DNA from: UMGS1649 sp045534225
GTDB taxonomy: Bacteria; Bacillota; Clostridia; TANB77; CAG-465
Assembly (NCBI GenBank): GCA_045534225.1
Contig: JAZSJJ010000007.1
Span: forward strand, 62,001-126,000
Length of the DNA stretch: 64,000 bases
Direction: 5' to 3'
Shown here piece by piece: positions 42,835 to 51,567 of this stretch (its first letter is position 1; every line of letters starts with the position of its first letter). The notes beneath the pieces are model-generated. The model made no database searches. It saw nothing but the letters and a program-made list of their open reading frames with translations, and had not been told where the DNA came from. A program made the translations under genes and the position numbers.

Positions 42835-43758
42835 TTATATTTCTTCAGGTGTTTGTGGTTCAACATGCTTGTTTTTTACTTCTGTTTCTTCACTTTCTAT
42901 TATTTCTGTTGCTGATTCTTCTATAGTCTTACTTTCATGTTTAAGTTTTTCCATAAAAGTATCTCCACCAGTAAGTTCTACATCACGAAAGTTCCCTTCT
43001 GGATTAACATGTTCTGCCGTTTCGCCTTTTATAAAAGCACTTTTTATTTTGTTTTTTATTTTTCCAAATATTTCAGCAATTTTTTTAAATCCAAATTTGG
43101 ATTTTGATTCATCTATTACCTGTGGTAATAAATCTGAAGATGCTATTTCTTCTCCTAGAATTTCTGGATTCATTTCACAAAATCTTGCTAACTCTACATA
43201 TTCCATCTCATATTTATCTGATTTAAACTCTTCAATTCTCTCCTCATAATCCATTCTATAGAAGATACCCGTTTTCTCTTGTTCTCTTGCCAACCAAAAG
43301 TTCACGATATCATATTTTGATGAAATAACTTCTCCAGTTTCCTTATTTCTTATAGTGCACACTTTTAATTGGTCTGGTGAAATTGGCATATCTGTATATG
43401 CATCATATGGTTTTGTTTCTACTCTATGTTCTTCGGCAATGCACTCGCCATCAAACACTAAGTATACTCCTTCACCTTCCCAATCTTCAAAATCTTTTGC
43501 TTGTTGAAGTTCATGAATAGCTTTTAGACTATGCTCATCAAAGCCCTCTTCATTAACACGTCCCTCGGCCATTCTAGAATATATTCCATGTACTCCTACA
43601 AACATTTTTGTAGCACCTTGAGAACCAACAGAATACGAAACTTTTGCCCCTACTTGATCACCTATTATAGAGCAATTGGTTCCAAAAGTTGGTTGTAAGC
43701 CTTGTTCTAAAATAGTTCTTAGATATTTACTTTTTGTAAAATGGAAACACTCTTTCAT
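42835..43758 (-). CDS. Hypothetical protein with ADP-ribosyltransferase-like N-terminus
   Basis: Product of 307 residues. The first 40 residues (CFHFTKSKYLRTILEQGL then GTNCSIIGDQ) match the H-F-T ... I-L-x-x-G-L opening common to ART-fold proteins such as DarT- and RNA 2'-phosphotransferase-like families. A later YDAYTDMPISPDQLKVC segment is also of the kind seen in these proteins. The C-terminal third is charged, with a basic helical stretch (KKIAEIFGKIKNKIKSAF) and an acidic tail. The ATG at 43758 follows AGGAGAGAG; an upstream frame has no ribosome site. No antitoxin-like neighbour is seen. Fold assignment is by motif only. Confidence 0.55.
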   Translation of the reverse strand: MKECFHFTKSKYLRTILEQGLQPTFGTNCSIIGDQVGAKVSYSVGSQGATKMFVGVHGIYSRMAEGRVNEEGFDEHSLKAIHELQQAKDFEDWEGEGVYLVFDGECIAEEHRVETKPYDAYTDMPISPDQLKVCTIRNKETGEVISSKYDIVNFWLAREQEKTGIFYRMDYEERIEEFKSDKYEMEYVELARFCEMNPEILGEEIASSDLLPQVIDESKSKFGFKKIAEIFGKIKNKIKSAFIKGETAEHVNPEGNFRDVELTGGDTFMEKLKHESKTIEESATEIIESEETEVKNKHVEPQTPEEI

Positions 43759-43830
43759 AAACTCTCTCCTATCATTATTAGTCAAACTGTATCTATATAG
43801 TATCATGTACTTAACTTTTTAACAATATAA

Positions 43831-43866
43831 AAAACAAAAAACGACAAGATTTTGAAATCTTGTCGA
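43831..43866 (-). terminator. Terminator of the tRNA-Ser pair
   Basis: Minus strand: CGACAAGATTT/AAATCTTGTCG hairpin with a 2-base loop, followed by TTTTTTGTTTTTT. Confidence 0.85.
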
Positions 43867-43873
43867 CTAAGTT

Positions 43874-43966
43874 TGGCGGAGAGTGAGGGATTCGAACCCT
43901 CGCTGCCCGAATTTGGACACTAACTGTTTAGCAAACAGTCCCCTTCGGCCTCTTGGGTAACTCTCC
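43874..43966 (-). tRNA. tRNA-Ser (anticodon GCT)
   Basis: Minus strand, 93 nt with a long variable arm. Acceptor GGAGAGT/ACTCTCC, anticodon arm CTGTTTGCTAAACAG with GCT, variable arm TAGTGTCCAAATTCGGGCAG, T arm GAGGGTTCGAATCCCTC, discriminator G, encoded CCA. Reads AGC/AGU codons. Confidence 0.95.
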
Positions 43967-43975
43967 ATATAAATT

Positions 43976-43996
43976 AAGGAAGCCTTTAGCTTCCTT
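43976..43996. repeat. Short hairpin between the two tRNA-Ser genes
   Basis: AAGGAAGC (43976-43983) and GCTTCCTT (43989-43996) pair. Probably a processing or weak terminator hairpin within the tRNA transcript. Confidence 0.5.
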
Positions 43997-44000
43997 TATG

Positions 44001-44089
44001 TGGCGGAAGAGGTAGGATTCGAACCCACGGTGCCTTTCGACATCACCAGTTTTCAAGACTGGCTCCTTAAACCACTCGGACACTCTTCC
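44001..44089 (-). tRNA. tRNA-Ser (anticodon TGA)
   Basis: Minus strand, 89 nt with a long variable arm. Acceptor GGAAGAG/CTCTTCC, anticodon arm CCAGTCTTGAAAACTGG with TGA, T arm GTGGGTTCGAATCCTAC, discriminator G, encoded CCA. It lies 34 bases upstream of the other tRNA-Ser gene and is likely co-transcribed with it. Confidence 0.95.
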
Positions 44090-44147
44090 TTAAGTACATG
44101 ACTAATTATACCAAATTTATAATTAATGTCAAGACTTTTTTTGCTTT

Positions 44148-44723
44148 TTATCTTTTTCTTTTTATATTTCCTGCTTTGATTTTCGCAAATATAGCTGCAA
44201 ATCCTACTATTATAAATATTACACCTACAATCGGAAGAATATAACCTCCTATTTCCTCAGAAACAAGGTATATGTTATATGGATTATCTTTATAATAATA
44301 AACTTGTATAGGTTGTCCCATCATAAATTGATTTCGATCTGTAGAAGTTTCTATTTTATCTTCATATCTTTTACCGTCAATATAATACTCAATTTCTAAT
44401 TCAGAACCGCCATTAGAACCAAATCTCGACCTTACATGATCTATTTCGGCTGTAATATATACTTTATCATCTGCATTTGCTATTGATCTTTTTATATTAT
44501 TTATTCCAAGATAAAATACCAATGAACCAACTAATATGCAAATCAAAGCAACAAGTATTACAGTTCCCCAAGGTGTCATTGCTAATTGAGCATTTGTTTC
44601 TTTTTTATTTTTTTCTTTATTCTTGCTTAAATTTTGTATCGCATCTTTTACTTCATTGTACTCTTTCATTTTTTCTTCTATTGACTTACCCATACCTGAT
44701 ACGCCTCTAAAATCCATTTTCAT
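44148..44723 (-). CDS. DUF3592-like two-span membrane protein
   Basis: Product of 191 residues. After a charged helical N-terminus (1-55) comes a membrane segment (about 61-83), an extracytoplasmic beta domain (VYITAEIDHVRSRFG ... LEIEYYIDGKRYEDKIE ... IQVYYYKDNPYNIYL) and a second membrane segment (about 160-182) with a basic tail. This is the layout of the DUF3592 family; function unknown. ATG 44723 follows GGGGG. It lies at the end of the parA-parB-DUF4446 run with an 18-base gap and may be co-transcribed. Confidence 0.7.
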   Translation of the reverse strand: MKMDFRGVSGMGKSIEEKMKEYNEVKDAIQNLSKNKEKNKKETNAQLAMTPWGTVILVALICILVGSLVFYLGINNIKRSIANADDKVYITAEIDHVRSRFGSNGGSELEIEYYIDGKRYEDKIETSTDRNQFMMGQPIQVYYYKDNPYNIYLVSEEIGGYILPIVGVIFIIVGFAAIFAKIKAGNIKRKR

Positions 44724-44741
44724 ATGTTTTTTCCCCCTATA

Positions 44742-45311
44742 TTATACTCTTTTGTTTCTCTTTTTCTTTTTACCTGTTTCTTTTATTTCACCGACTAGTC
44801 TTAGCTTGAAATCTTTATCGTCTATTGCCATTTGAAGAGCCATTGCTTCTTCTTCAGATATTCTATCTTCAACCTTAGATTCAGTCACTAGTTTTGCATA
44901 TATATTAGAACCATGTTTTGAATATATATGATTAATTAGTACTCCATTGTTGTAATCATCTAGAAGCGCTAATGCAAAACTTAATTTATTTTCCGTTTCA
45001 TCGTAAGCATTATATTTTATAAATCCTACTTTTTGCACATTACTCTTTATTTTGTTTATATACTTATTCACAGTTTCCACAGTATCTTCCGACTTTTTCT
45101 CAACGGCATTTAATCTGTCGTAAATAGATTGAAAGTCATCCTGAATATCTACCTTAGAATTAAACTTAGCAAGAACTTTTTCATATTGTTCTTTGTACTT
45201 CTTTACCTTTTTATTATTCTTTAACAGCAATACAAAGTTTATTATTGTTATTGCAAAAAGGACAAGCATTACAATATGTTCTACGTCTAATTTTTCTAAT
45301 ATATCCATCAT
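44742..45311 (-). CDS. DUF4446 family membrane protein
   Basis: Product of about 189 residues with one membrane segment near residues 13-32 (IVMLVLFAITIINFVLLL), a coiled-coil stretch (about 35-95) and a C-terminal domain with VGFIKYNAYDETENKLSFALALLDDYNNG (region about 97-125), the hallmark of DUF4446. This family is regularly found just downstream of parB in Clostridia, as here. Of the clustered start codons ATG 45311 is chosen, behind AAGGTGA. A link to chromosome segregation is suggested by context alone. Confidence 0.85.
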   Translation of the reverse strand: MMDILEKLDVEHIVMLVLFAITIINFVLLLKNNKKVKKYKEQYEKVLAKFNSKVDIQDDFQSIYDRLNAVEKKSEDTVETVNKYINKIKSNVQKVGFIKYNAYDETENKLSFALALLDDYNNGVLINHIYSKHGSNIYAKLVTESKVEDRISEEEAMALQMAIDDKDFKLRLVGEIKETGKKKKRNKRV

Positions 45312-45338
45312 GACTTTCACCTTCTTTTATTATTTCGT

Positions 45339-46220
45339 TTATAGTTCTATTTCTAGCTTTTCAAGTATGCTTTCTAAACCTTCATTGTTGTAGTATTCGA
45401 TAATTAGACGTTGATTTTGTTTTGAGGCATCTACTTTTACCTTCATTCCAAAATACTCGCTTAATTTGTCTTCTACAGCTTTGTAAAGACTACTTTTCTT
45501 AGCTACCTTCTTCTTTTTCACATTATACTTGTTAGCATCTTCATAAATAAGTTTTTCAACTTCTCTTACAGTAAGTTTCTTTTCTATTACCTTCTTGGCA
45601 ACTCTTACTTGTTCTTCTGCATCTTCTATTGTAAGAAGCGCTCTAGCTTGTCCTTCAACAAGTTTTCCATCTAAAACATACTCTTGAACTTCAGGAGTTA
45701 GTTTTAGAAGTCTTACTATGTTGGAAACTGCTGATTGACTCTTTCCAGTTACTTTTGCAACTTCTGTTACTGTATACTCATCTATCTCCATAAGCTCTTT
45801 TAGAGCTCTTGCAACTTCCATTACGTTAAGATCTTCTCTTTGAATATTCTCTATTAATGCAACTTGTTTTCTCTTAGATTCTGTATAATCTTTAACTATA
45901 GCTGGTATTGTTTTAAGACCAACTATTTTAGCCGCTCTCCATCTTCTTTCACCTGCTACTATATGATAACCTTCATCTGCTTTTTCTACGATGATTGGTT
46001 GAATAACCCCATGTTCTCTTACAGAATCTGCAAGTTCTTCTAATTTCTTTTCGTCAAACACTTTTCTTGGCTGATTAGGCATTGGTTCTACATCTGTAAC
46101 ATTAAGCTCTACAACGCTGTCTAGTATTGTTTTCTTTTCTTTTGTTGTTACACTCTTAACCTCTTCTATATCATCAAATAACGCATTTAATCCTCTTCCC
46201 AAACCTTTACTAGTTCCCAT
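45339..46220 (-). CDS. parB: Chromosome-partitioning protein ParB (Spo0J)
   Basis: DNA-binding CTPase that loads on parS and spreads, 293 residues. N-terminus KGLGRGLNALF is the ParA-contact peptide; IQPIIVEKADEGYHIVAGERRWRAAK holds the CTP-binding GERRWR motif (shown region about 85-115); the helix-turn-helix is at about 148-175 (VTEVAKVTGKSQSAVSNIVRLL); the C-terminal part dimerises. ATG 46220 follows AGGAGG, 16 bases after parA. Three palindromes resembling parS are found upstream in mnmG/rsmG, mnmE and khpB. Confidence 0.97.
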   Translation of the reverse strand: MGTSKGLGRGLNALFDDIEEVKSVTTKEKKTILDSVVELNVTDVEPMPNQPRKVFDEKKLEELADSVREHGVIQPIIVEKADEGYHIVAGERRWRAAKIVGLKTIPAIVKDYTESKRKQVALIENIQREDLNVMEVARALKELMEIDEYTVTEVAKVTGKSQSAVSNIVRLLKLTPEVQEYVLDGKLVEGQARALLTIEDAEEQVRVAKKVIEKKLTVREVEKLIYEDANKYNVKKKKVAKKSSLYKAVEDKLSEYFGMKVKVDASKQNQRLIIEYYNNEGLESILEKLEIEL

Positions 46221-46236
46221 ATTCTCCTCCTATGTT

Positions 46237-47007
46237 CTATTTGTTATTATTTAATAATTCTTTTGCTAGTTTCTTGTATGTTCTAGCGCCCTTAGACAAT
46301 GGATCATATATTGTTATTGGTAGTCCATGACTTGGTGCTTCACTAAGTCTAATATTTCTTGGTATCATTGTCTCGAATACCTTGTTTCCAAAATATTTCA
46401 CAACTTCTTCTGCTACTTGAGTAGATAATCTAGTTCTAGAATCAAACATTGTCATTACAACACCTTCAATTTCTAAATCCGGATTTAGATTCTTTTGAAC
46501 AAGCTTGATAGTGTTTACAAGTTGTCCTAAACCTTCTAATGCATAATATTCTGATTGGATTGGAACAAGAATACTATCTGCTGCTGCAAATGCGTTCAAT
46601 GTTACTAATCCTAATGATGGAGGACAATCCATAAATATATAATCATATTGTTGAGTTTCTTCTAATTCTTCTATTGCTTTCTTAAGTCTTGTTTCACGTG
46701 CCATTAAAGGAACAAGTTCAACTTCTGCCGCTGCAAGGTTTATACTTGATGGACACACGAATAATTTTTTAACCACAGTCGGTTTTATTATGTCAACCAT
46801 TTTTTCTTCGTTTATTATTACATCGTACACTGACTTGTCAGTTGGTTGCTTTGCTATACCCACACCACTAGTTGCATTACCTTGTGGATCTATGTCTATT
46901 AAAAGTACTTTCTTGCCTCTTTCTGCAACACAAGCACTTAAGTTAATTGCTGTTGTAGTCTTACCTACGCCACCCTTTTGATTTGCTATTGCTATTACTT
47001 TTGCCAC
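46237..47007 (-). CDS. parA: Chromosome-partitioning ATPase ParA (Soj)
   Basis: Walker-type ATPase that acts with ParB in origin segregation and modulates DnaA, 256 residues. The deviant Walker A NQKGGVGKTTTAINL is at residue 9, Walker A' LLIDIDPQGNATSG at about 38, and Walker B DYIFMDCPPSLG at about 115. I chose GTG 47007 as start, preceded by GAGGTGAAAG; the frame extends upstream without another ribosome site. Strong match to the Soj family, not to MinD or plasmid types. Confidence 0.97.
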   Translation of the reverse strand: MAKVIAIANQKGGVGKTTTAINLSACVAERGKKVLLIDIDPQGNATSGVGIAKQPTDKSVYDVIINEEKMVDIIKPTVVKKLFVCPSSINLAAAEVELVPLMARETRLKKAIEELEETQQYDYIFMDCPPSLGLVTLNAFAAADSILVPIQSEYYALEGLGQLVNTIKLVQKNLNPDLEIEGVVMTMFDSRTRLSTQVAEEVVKYFGNKVFETMIPRNIRLSEAPSHGLPITIYDPLSKGARTYKKLAKELLNNNK

Positions 47008-47049
47008 AACTTTCACCTCTTTGCTTGTTATTATATTACAATTTAAATA

Positions 47050-47097
47050 AAAAGAAAAGAGCAAATCTCTTTTTTTATAGATTTACTCTTTTCTTTT
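47050..47097 (-). terminator. Terminator after the 85-residue protein gene
   Basis: Minus strand: a long stem AAAAGAAAAGAGTAAATCT / AGATTTGCTCTTTTCTTTT with one mismatch, ending in T-rich sequence. It insulates parA from the inserted small gene. Confidence 0.75.
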
Positions 47098-47125
47098 TTG
47101 GCCTTTATACAATCATATCATTTAA

Positions 47126-47383
47126 TTACTTGATAGATTTTCCGAAAACGGTCAGTTGCCAGTCATACATTCTCCTTAACGCGGAAGATAAGATTTTATC
47201 TTGAGGCCAAAGCCAATCATAAAAACTTTCTTTAGGTTTCATAAACCACTCTTCATAGAGCTCCCGTATCAGTTGGTTGTATTCTTCGTCCCCGGCTTCT
47301 AACTGCCATCTAAGTTTTCTTGCCTGAATTTCTTCAGAACAAGTAAGGCCATGCTTACAGTTTACTTTTTTCTTCTTTGCCAT
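47126..47383 (-). CDS. Small hypothetical protein of foreign composition
   Basis: Not recognised. The product is 85 residues: a basic N-terminus (MAKKKKVNCKHGLTC, two Cys and one His), an acidic helix, and a Trp-rich C-terminal half (WFMKPKESFYDWLWPQ, MYDWQL). ATG 47383 follows AAGGAGG. It has its own consensus promoter and terminator, and lies between rsmG and parA where most Firmicutes have parA or noc directly. Base use is less A+T-rich than the flanks. It may be an acquired one-gene cassette. Confidence 0.65.
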   Translation of the reverse strand: MAKKKKVNCKHGLTCSEEIQARKLRWQLEAGDEEYNQLIRELYEEWFMKPKESFYDWLWPQDKILSSALRRMYDWQLTVFGKSIK

Positions 47384-47437
47384 ACAAACCTCCTTATTTA
47401 TTTAAATATAGTCATAGTGTTTTTTACAGCACTATGT

Positions 47438-47466
47438 ATTATACCATACGGTGTCAAGTATTGCAA
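47438..47466 (-). promoter_or_regulatory. Promoter of the 85-residue protein gene
   Basis: Minus strand: TTGCAA (47466-47461), 17-base spacer, TATAAT (47443-47438). The leader that follows can fold CATAGTG/CACTATG before the ribosome site. Confidence 0.7.
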
Positions 47467-47496
47467 ATTTTATTACCTAGAAGCCTCATTTTTAGC

Positions 47497-48231
47497 CTAT
47501 AATGGTTGCTTTTTAATTTTAGCAAATTGTCTTGGATATTTTTCCTTAACATTATTTGTTTTAGTATATTCTATGATTGTTCTTCTAAAATATTCATTAT
47601 TATATTCTAATTGATATTCAAATGTATCTTTAAGTTTAAGTGCAAGTTCTACTATAGCTTTATTTGTTTCTTTCATTTCTTCTTCAGTCTTATCTGCCTT
47701 CATATATACGCACTTCCCACCTATTTTTACAAACGGAGAAGTAAGTTCCATAAGCACATTAAGTCTTGCTACTGCCCTACTTACAACTACATCATAAACT
47801 TCTCTATAGCCCGCTTCTTTAGCTGTTTCTTCTGCTCTACCATGTACAGCCCTAACATTCTTAAGTCCCAATTTTTTAATAACTTCATCAAGGAATATTA
47901 TTCTCTTATTTAGAGCATCAAATAACGTAATATTTACTTTGTCACCAAAATATATAGCAAGAATCATACCAGGAAGTCCAGCTCCTGTTCCAACATCTAT
48001 TACTTTGTCTCCTTCTTTAATATATTTTGCTACATAAAGAGAATCTACTATGTGTTTTACTATTACTTCATCATCCTCTGTAACAGCAGTAAGGTTTATC
48101 TTTTCGTTCCATTCTACTAAGAGTTCCTTATATGTGTATAGCATTTCTGCTTTTTCATAAGATATATCCAAACCTATTGATTTTACTGCATTTACAGTGT
48201 TTTCTATAAACTGTTCTTTAGTTAATTTCAC
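47497..48231 (-). CDS. rsmG: 16S rRNA (guanine-527-N7)-methyltransferase
   Basis: Rossmann methyltransferase that makes m7G527 in 16S rRNA, 244 residues. The SAM-binding motif reads VIDVGTGAGLPGMILAIYF (about 72), with ITLFDALNKRIIFLDEVI as the next strand-helix and VVSRAVARLNVL as the RsmG signature. The start is GTG 48231, with the ribosome site GAGGTG inside the last codons of mnmG, 6 bases upstream; a parS-like palindrome spans this start codon. Confidence 0.95.
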   Translation of the reverse strand: MKLTKEQFIENTVNAVKSIGLDISYEKAEMLYTYKELLVEWNEKINLTAVTEDDEVIVKHIVDSLYVAKYIKEGDKVIDVGTGAGLPGMILAIYFGDKVNITLFDALNKRIIFLDEVIKKLGLKNVRAVHGRAEETAKEAGYREVYDVVVSRAVARLNVLMELTSPFVKIGGKCVYMKADKTEEEMKETNKAIVELALKLKDTFEYQLEYNNEYFRRTIIEYTKTNNVKEKYPRQFAKIKKQPL

Positions 48232-48239
48232 GTGAAATC
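48224..48239. promoter_or_regulatory. parS-like site at the rsmG start
   Basis: Contains the perfect palindrome TTTCACGTGAAA (48226-48237), the core of the parS consensus TGTTTCACGTGAAACA; 12 of 16 positions match. Confidence 0.65.
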
Positions 48240-50133
48240 ACACCTCTTTCTTCCCACTTTGAGTTAAGTAAATTAAAAGTACAGATATATCCGCTGGAGA
48301 TACTCCTGTTATTCTAGAAGCTTGGCCTACAGATGTTGGTTTTTGTTTATTTAATTTTTGTCTTGCTTCTAAACTTAAACCTTTTATTTGTTCATAATCT
48401 ATTTCTGTAGATAGTTTCTTTTCTTCTAATTTTTTGAATCTATCTATTTGTTCTTGTTGAAGTTTAATATATCCAGCATACTTGACTTGTATTTCTACTT
48501 GTTCCCTTACAGACCTTGGTAATACTGGTCTAGAAGGATCTATACATGCTGTATTATCATAAGTAACTTCTGTTCTTTTTAATAATTCTGCAAGCTTTGT
48601 GCCTCTTTCGATTTTACTACTTCCTAATGATTCTAAAAGAGTATTTGTATTGTCATTAGCTTTGATTAATGTAGTTGTTACTCTTTCTAATTCTTTCTCT
48701 ATTAATTCCTTTTTATTTACAAATGCAGCATATCTTTCATCACTTACAAGCCCTACAGCATGGCCTTTTTCAGTAAGTCTAAGGTCTGCATTATCTTGTC
48801 TTAACATTAATCTGTATTCCGAACGTGATGTCATCATTCTATATGGTTCATTAGTTCCCTTTGTAACAAGGTCATCTATTAACACCCCTATATATGCTTC
48901 AGATCTATCTAATGTAAACTCTGGCAGACTATCTATCTCTCTTGCTGCATTAATTCCAGCAATTAAGCCTTGTGCAGCTGCTTCTTCATATCCAGAACTT
49001 CCATTAATTTGTCCTGCAAAATATAGTCCATCTATATCTTTATATTTTAATCCCAAAGATAGTTTTGTTGAGTCTATTGCATCGTATTCTATTGCATATG
49101 CAGAACGCATAAACCTACAATTCTCTAAGCCTGGAACGGTTTTATATAATCTCTTTTGAACCTCTTCTGGAAGAGAAGAAGACATTCCTTGGATATACAT
49201 TTCTCCAGTATTATCTCCCATTGGTTCTATAAATATTTGATGTCTCTCTTTATCTGCAAATCTCATCACCTTATCTTCTATAGAAGGACAATATCTAGGC
49301 CCAACGCCTGATATAGAGCCATTAAATAGCGGCGAACGATGAATATTTGATCTAATTTCTTTATGTGTTTCTTCGTTCGTATATGTTAAATAACAGTCTA
49401 TTTGAGGTCTTGATAAGAGTTCCTTGTTTTCTTCATTCATGAATGAGAACGACTGTATATCTTCATCACCTTTTTGTACTTCCATCTTAGATAAGTCCAT
49501 AGTTTTTACATTTATTCTTGCTGGTGTACCAGTTTTAAATCTTCTTAATTCTATACCTAAATTTAATAAACTTTGAGATAACTCATTAGCTGGGAATACG
49601 CCATCCGGGCCGCTTTCATAAGATACTTCACCTATTACAACTTTACCTTTTAGATATGTTCCAGTAGCAACTACTATTGATTTACACCCATATATTGCTC
49701 CGTTTTTAGTTCTTATTTCTTTAACTTTATTTCCCTCAGTTCTAATTTCTACTACTTCTGCTTGTATAATATCTAGATTTTGTTCATTTTCTAGCACTTG
49801 CTTCATATATGCATGATATTTCTTTCTGTCTATTTGTGCTCTTAATGAATGTACTGCTGGTCCTTTAGATGAATTTAGCATCTTAGATTGTACAAAACAT
49901 TGGTCGGCAGAAAGTCCCATTTGACCTCCTAAAGCATCTATTTCTCTAACTAGATGTCCTTTAGAAGTGCCGCCAATACTAGGATTACAAGGCATATTAG
50001 CAACCGAATCCATATTCATTACAAACATAGCTGTAGTCTTACCAAGACGTGCGGCAGCAAGGGCAGCTTCTATACCAGCATGTCCTCCACCTATTACAAC
50101 TACATCATAATCCATATCTTTATATTCTATCAT
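48238..50133 (-). CDS. mnmG: tRNA uridine 5-carboxymethylaminomethyl modification enzyme MnmG
   Basis: FAD protein that with MnmE builds the cmnm5 group on U34 of several tRNAs, 631 residues. The FAD loop is VVIGGGHAGIEAALAAARLG (about 11), followed by CNPSIGGTSKGHLVREID with the catalytic Cys, and CPSIEDKVMRF; GYEEAAAQGLIAGINAAR is also typical. The gene lies 10 bases after mnmE in the standard mnmE-mnmG-rsmG order. Confidence 0.97.
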   Translation of the reverse strand: MIEYKDMDYDVVVIGGGHAGIEAALAAARLGKTTAMFVMNMDSVANMPCNPSIGGTSKGHLVREIDALGGQMGLSADQCFVQSKMLNSSKGPAVHSLRAQIDRKKYHAYMKQVLENEQNLDIIQAEVVEIRTEGNKVKEIRTKNGAIYGCKSIVVATGTYLKGKVVIGEVSYESGPDGVFPANELSQSLLNLGIELRRFKTGTPARINVKTMDLSKMEVQKGDEDIQSFSFMNEENKELLSRPQIDCYLTYTNEETHKEIRSNIHRSPLFNGSISGVGPRYCPSIEDKVMRFADKERHQIFIEPMGDNTGEMYIQGMSSSLPEEVQKRLYKTVPGLENCRFMRSAYAIEYDAIDSTKLSLGLKYKDIDGLYFAGQINGSSGYEEAAAQGLIAGINAAREIDSLPEFTLDRSEAYIGVLIDDLVTKGTNEPYRMMTSRSEYRLMLRQDNADLRLTEKGHAVGLVSDERYAAFVNKKELIEKELERVTTTLIKANDNTNTLLESLGSSKIERGTKLAELLKRTEVTYDNTACIDPSRPVLPRSVREQVEIQVKYAGYIKLQQEQIDRFKKLEEKKLSTEIDYEQIKGLSLEARQKLNKQKPTSVGQASRITGVSPADISVLLIYLTQSGKKEV

Positions 50134-50143
50134 TATATTATTC

Positions 50144-51517
50144 CTACTTTCCTAAGCAGAACTTCTCGAATATTTTGTTTACAACATCGCTACTTGCATT
50201 CTTTCCTGTAATGTTCCCTAACATTTCTGTAGCTTCTTTTATATCTATTGCAGCAACATCTAAAGATTCTCCCATTTCTGCTATTTCTTTTGCTTTAATA
50301 ACGCTATTTCTAGCTTTTTCTAGTAAATCTTTATGCCTTTCATTTACTATTATTCTACTTTCTTCACTATCTATATTAGATATATTAAATATTTCTTCTA
50401 TAGTATCTTTTAATTCTACAATACCTTCTCCAGTTTTACTAGATATACATATTATATTTTTATGATTTCCTAATTGACTTTTAACATCTTCGATCTTTTC
50501 ACGTGAAATATCTACTTTGTTAAGCCCAATTATATATGGTTTGTTTTGTCCTTTTATTCTCTCTAAAAGCTCGATGTCTCTAGCGTTTAAGCCTCTTGAT
50601 AAGTCTATTAAATATATTATCATATCCGTATCATCTATAGCTTTTAGACTTTTGTTAACACCTATAGCTTCAACCACATCGTCAGTTTCTCTTATTCCTG
50701 CAGTGTCTGAAACATTAAGTACAAGATTACCAATTATTAATGTTTCTTCTATAACATCCCTAGTTGTTCCTTCTATATCTGTTACTATTGCTTTCTCTTC
50801 ATTTAATAATGTATTTAATAATGATGATTTACCTACATTTGTATTTCCTACTATTGCTAGGTTTATTCCGTTCTTTATATATTTACCATCATTATGTGTC
50901 TTAATTAACAAATCTATTTCTTTCTTTATTAAGTCTAATCTCTCTGTTAGTTTATCTATTGTTATTTCTTCATAATCATATTCTGGATAATCTATGCTAA
51001 CTTCTATTTCAGCCATTAGTGTTACAAGCATATCTCTTACTGTTTCTACTTTATCGTAGATTCCGCCTGACAACTGGTTTACAGCCACTTTTGCTTGTGC
51101 GCTTGTCTTAGCATTTATTACATCAATTATAGCTTCTGCTTTAGATAAATCCATCTTACCATTTAAGAAAGCTCTCTTAGAGAATTCTCCTGGTTCAGCT
51201 ATTCTTGCCCCATTATCTATAACAAGCTTTAATATCTCAAGAGTAACCTTTCTTCCACCGTGACAATTTATCTCGCATACATCTTCTCCGGTGAAACTGT
51301 GTGGTGCCTTAAAGCACGAAACAAGCACTTCATCTACCATAGTGCTTGTGCTATTATTTATTATCTTTCCATAGATTATCTTTTGATGATCTAACTTCGC
51401 ATAGTTCGTGAAAATTTTAGACACTATTTCTAATGCCTTTTCTCCACTTATTCTTATTATATTAATTCCACTACTTGTACCACCAGTACTTATAGCCGCA
51501 ATAGTTTCTGTTAACAT
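50144..51517 (-). CDS. mnmE: tRNA modification GTPase MnmE
   Basis: GTPase partner of MnmG, 457 residues. N-terminal tetrahydrofolate-binding domain, then a G domain inserted in a helical domain: G1 GNTNVGKSSLLN (about 226), G3 DTAGIRE, G4 NKVD. The C-terminus ends CLGK, the conserved C-[IL]-G-K that carries the catalytic Cys. ATG 51517 follows GGGGAAGGGA. A parS-like palindrome lies within the coding sequence. The upstream terminator separates it from jag. Confidence 0.97.
   Translation of the reverse strand: MLTETIAAISTGGTSSGINIIRISGEKALEIVSKIFTNYAKLDHQKIIYGKIINNSTSTMVDEVLVSCFKAPHSFTGEDVCEINCHGGRKVTLEILKLVIDNGARIAEPGEFSKRAFLNGKMDLSKAEAIIDVINAKTSAQAKVAVNQLSGGIYDKVETVRDMLVTLMAEIEVSIDYPEYDYEEITIDKLTERLDLIKKEIDLLIKTHNDGKYIKNGINLAIVGNTNVGKSSLLNTLLNEEKAIVTDIEGTTRDVIEETLIIGNLVLNVSDTAGIRETDDVVEAIGVNKSLKAIDDTDMIIYLIDLSRGLNARDIELLERIKGQNKPYIIGLNKVDISREKIEDVKSQLGNHKNIICISSKTGEGIVELKDTIEEIFNISNIDSEESRIIVNERHKDLLEKARNSVIKAKEIAEMGESLDVAAIDIKEATEMLGNITGKNASSDVVNKIFEKFCLGK
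50495..50510. promoter_or_regulatory. parS-like site inside mnmE
   Basis: Palindrome TTTCACGTGAAA at 50497-50508; 13 of 16 positions agree with the parS consensus. Confidence 0.7.
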
Positions 51518-51539
51518 AACTTTATTCCCTTCCCCTATA

Positions 51540-51563
51540 AAAAGTCAGCTTTTGCTGACCTTT
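51540..51563 (-). terminator. Terminator after khpB (jag)
   Basis: Minus strand: AAGGTCAGC, loop AAAA, GCTGACTTTTTAT. It lies 5 bases past the jag stop codon. Confidence 0.8.
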
Positions 51564-51567
51564 TATT

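Noticed and set aside
46690..46705. Fourth parS site inside parA
   Set aside because: Only the left arm (TGTTTCACGTG) matches; the right arm CCATT breaks the palindrome.
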